A stretch of 61,472 bases of DNA from Gudongella sp046224405 (GTDB taxonomy: Bacteria; Bacillota; Clostridia; Tissierellales; Tissierellaceae), in assembly GCF_046224405.1 (NCBI RefSeq), contig NZ_JBJXRK010000011.1, positions 1-61,472 of the forward strand. The letters run 5' to 3'. A program made the translations under genes and the position numbers. Of this stretch, positions 61,061 to 61,472 are shown in pieces (the first letter of the stretch is position 1; every line of letters starts with the position of its first letter). A model generated the notes under the pieces. It was not told where the DNA came from, searched no databases, and saw only the letters and a program-made list of their open reading frames with translations.

Positions 61061-61146
61061 TGGTGGAGGAGACTGGATTTGAACCAGTGAAAGCGTAGCT
61101 AACGGATTTACAGTCCGTCCCCTTTGGCCAACTCGGGAACTCCTCC
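61061..61146 (-). tRNA. tRNA-Tyr (anticodon GTA)
   Basis: An 86-base class II gene with encoded CCA; stem ACGGA/TCCGT encloses CTGTAAA. Confidence 0.93.
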
Positions 61147-61171
61147 ATATTTATTCCCCTAAAGGAATTTT

Positions 61172-61247
<76 letters not shown>

Positions 61248-61308
61248 GTTTTAAATTAACAAATCACGATTCTATTTCTTATGTATGCTGATCATGAAAT
61301 GTATAAGT

Positions 61309-61343
61309 TGGCGACCTGGAAGGGACTCGAACCCTCGACCTCC
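61309..61343 (-). pseudogene. 3' fragment of a tRNA gene
   Basis: The minus strand reads variable-region GGTC, T stem GAGGG/CCCTT with loop TTCGAGT, 3' acceptor strand CCAGGTC, discriminator G and CCA. A matching 5' acceptor strand (GACCTGG) and an anticodon arm are not found in the remaining 130 bases of the window. So this is either a truncated tRNA, for example the copy left at an integration site, or a tRNA interrupted by sequence that reaches past the window. Confidence 0.7.
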
Positions 61344-61472
61344 CGAGACCTAACAGCAATCTTGATTGCGTTGTAGGTCCGATGCCGCGCAGTCCAAATC
61401 TTTGATTTGGTTTGCGAAGCCGGCCAGCGTGATAGCAGTATTCCTAGTCTTTGTTTCTTGTTGATGGTATTT
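61344..61472 (-). other. GC-richer, hairpin-rich segment abutting the tRNA fragment
   Basis: Two strong hairpins stand side by side: GACCTA...TAGGTC with inner GCAATC/GATTGC (61347-61379), and CCAAATC/GATTTGG around three bases (61394-61410), extended by CGCA/TGCG. On the minus strand one frame is open from the window edge to TAG at 61350-61352 (ending DLQRNQDCC) and a second frame is open throughout. Neither is recognised, and coding is uncertain. Base composition is visibly richer in GC than the neighbouring spacers. Confidence 0.4.

Noticed and set aside
61309..61472. tRNA interrupted by a group I intron
   Set aside because: No 5' tRNA half and no recognisable group I core elements are present in the available bases; a truncated tRNA is simpler.

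Overview
The window is about 61 kb of a low-GC Gram-positive chromosome. Gene content points to an anaerobic member of the Clostridia or Tissierellia that probably ferments amino acids. Supporting evidence is the complete six-subunit Rnf complex, a full selenocysteine set (selD, selA, selB and tRNA-Sec), Firmicutes-type ribosomal protein L27 with its Prp protease, MinCDE plus MreBCD, a Pol I without proofreading residues, and strong AGGAGG-type ribosome binding sites with many TTG and GTG starts. I cannot name the genus. Almost everything is core chromosome; the only sign of an accessory element is at the extreme right edge.

Layout. 1-5.2 kb: rpsT (+), then holA and comEC (-), and an AlaX-type alanyl-tRNA editing protein (+). 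5.2-11 kb: a minus-strand run comEA-selD-selA-selB-response regulator-tRNA-Sec. SelD is itself a selenoprotein: an in-frame TGA lies at 10387-10389 and the true start is a TTG at 10428. 11.2-12.5 kb: a D,D-carboxypeptidase (+). 12.5-17 kb: ridA, rsfS, an LCP protein, yqeK, nadD, yhbY and obg. 17.1-18.2 kb: the rplU-prp-rpmA operon with its leader and promoter. 18.2-31.9 kb: a long minus-strand envelope and cell-shape block (RNase G, two radical-SAM-associated proteins, minCDE, PBP2, mreBCD, radC, maf, a Gx-type membrane protein and a NusG-domain-II protein). 31.9-36.9 kb: rnfCDGEAB. 37-43 kb: tRNA-Leu(GAG), a solute-binding lipoprotein, a lytic transglycosylase, coaE, polA and tRNA-Leu(CAA). 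43-48 kb: mltG, a GNAT-like protein, lplA and a beta-CASP metallo-hydrolase. 48-52.4 kb: a polyamine transport operon (potABCD) led by an XRE-cupin regulator with a consensus promoter and paired dyads. 52.5-55.4 kb: LUD protein, cysteine desulfurase and thiI. 55.5 kb: a promoter-to-terminator unit with no ORF, a candidate C-rich small RNA. 55.8-60 kb: asparaginase (+), IclR regulator and threonine-synthase-like enzyme (-), and a YprB-type exonuclease (+). 60-61.25 kb: thirteen tRNA genes on the minus strand. 61.3 kb to the end: a 3' tRNA fragment followed by GC-richer, hairpin-rich sequence, possibly an integration boundary.

How the parts fit. The selenium genes make selenophosphate, load and deliver Sec-tRNA. 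Cysteine desulfurase and ThiI supply sulfur for tRNA thiolation. The Rnf complex couples ferredoxin and NAD to an ion gradient, and the two membrane or redox-like genes behind it may belong to the same flavin or quinone chemistry. The Min, Mre and PBP2 block governs septum placement and wall elongation. No wholly novel multi-gene system stands out. The best leads are the response regulator with Glu at the phospho-acceptor position inside the selenium operon, the C-rich RNA at 55.55-55.66 kb, and the right-edge tRNA fragment.
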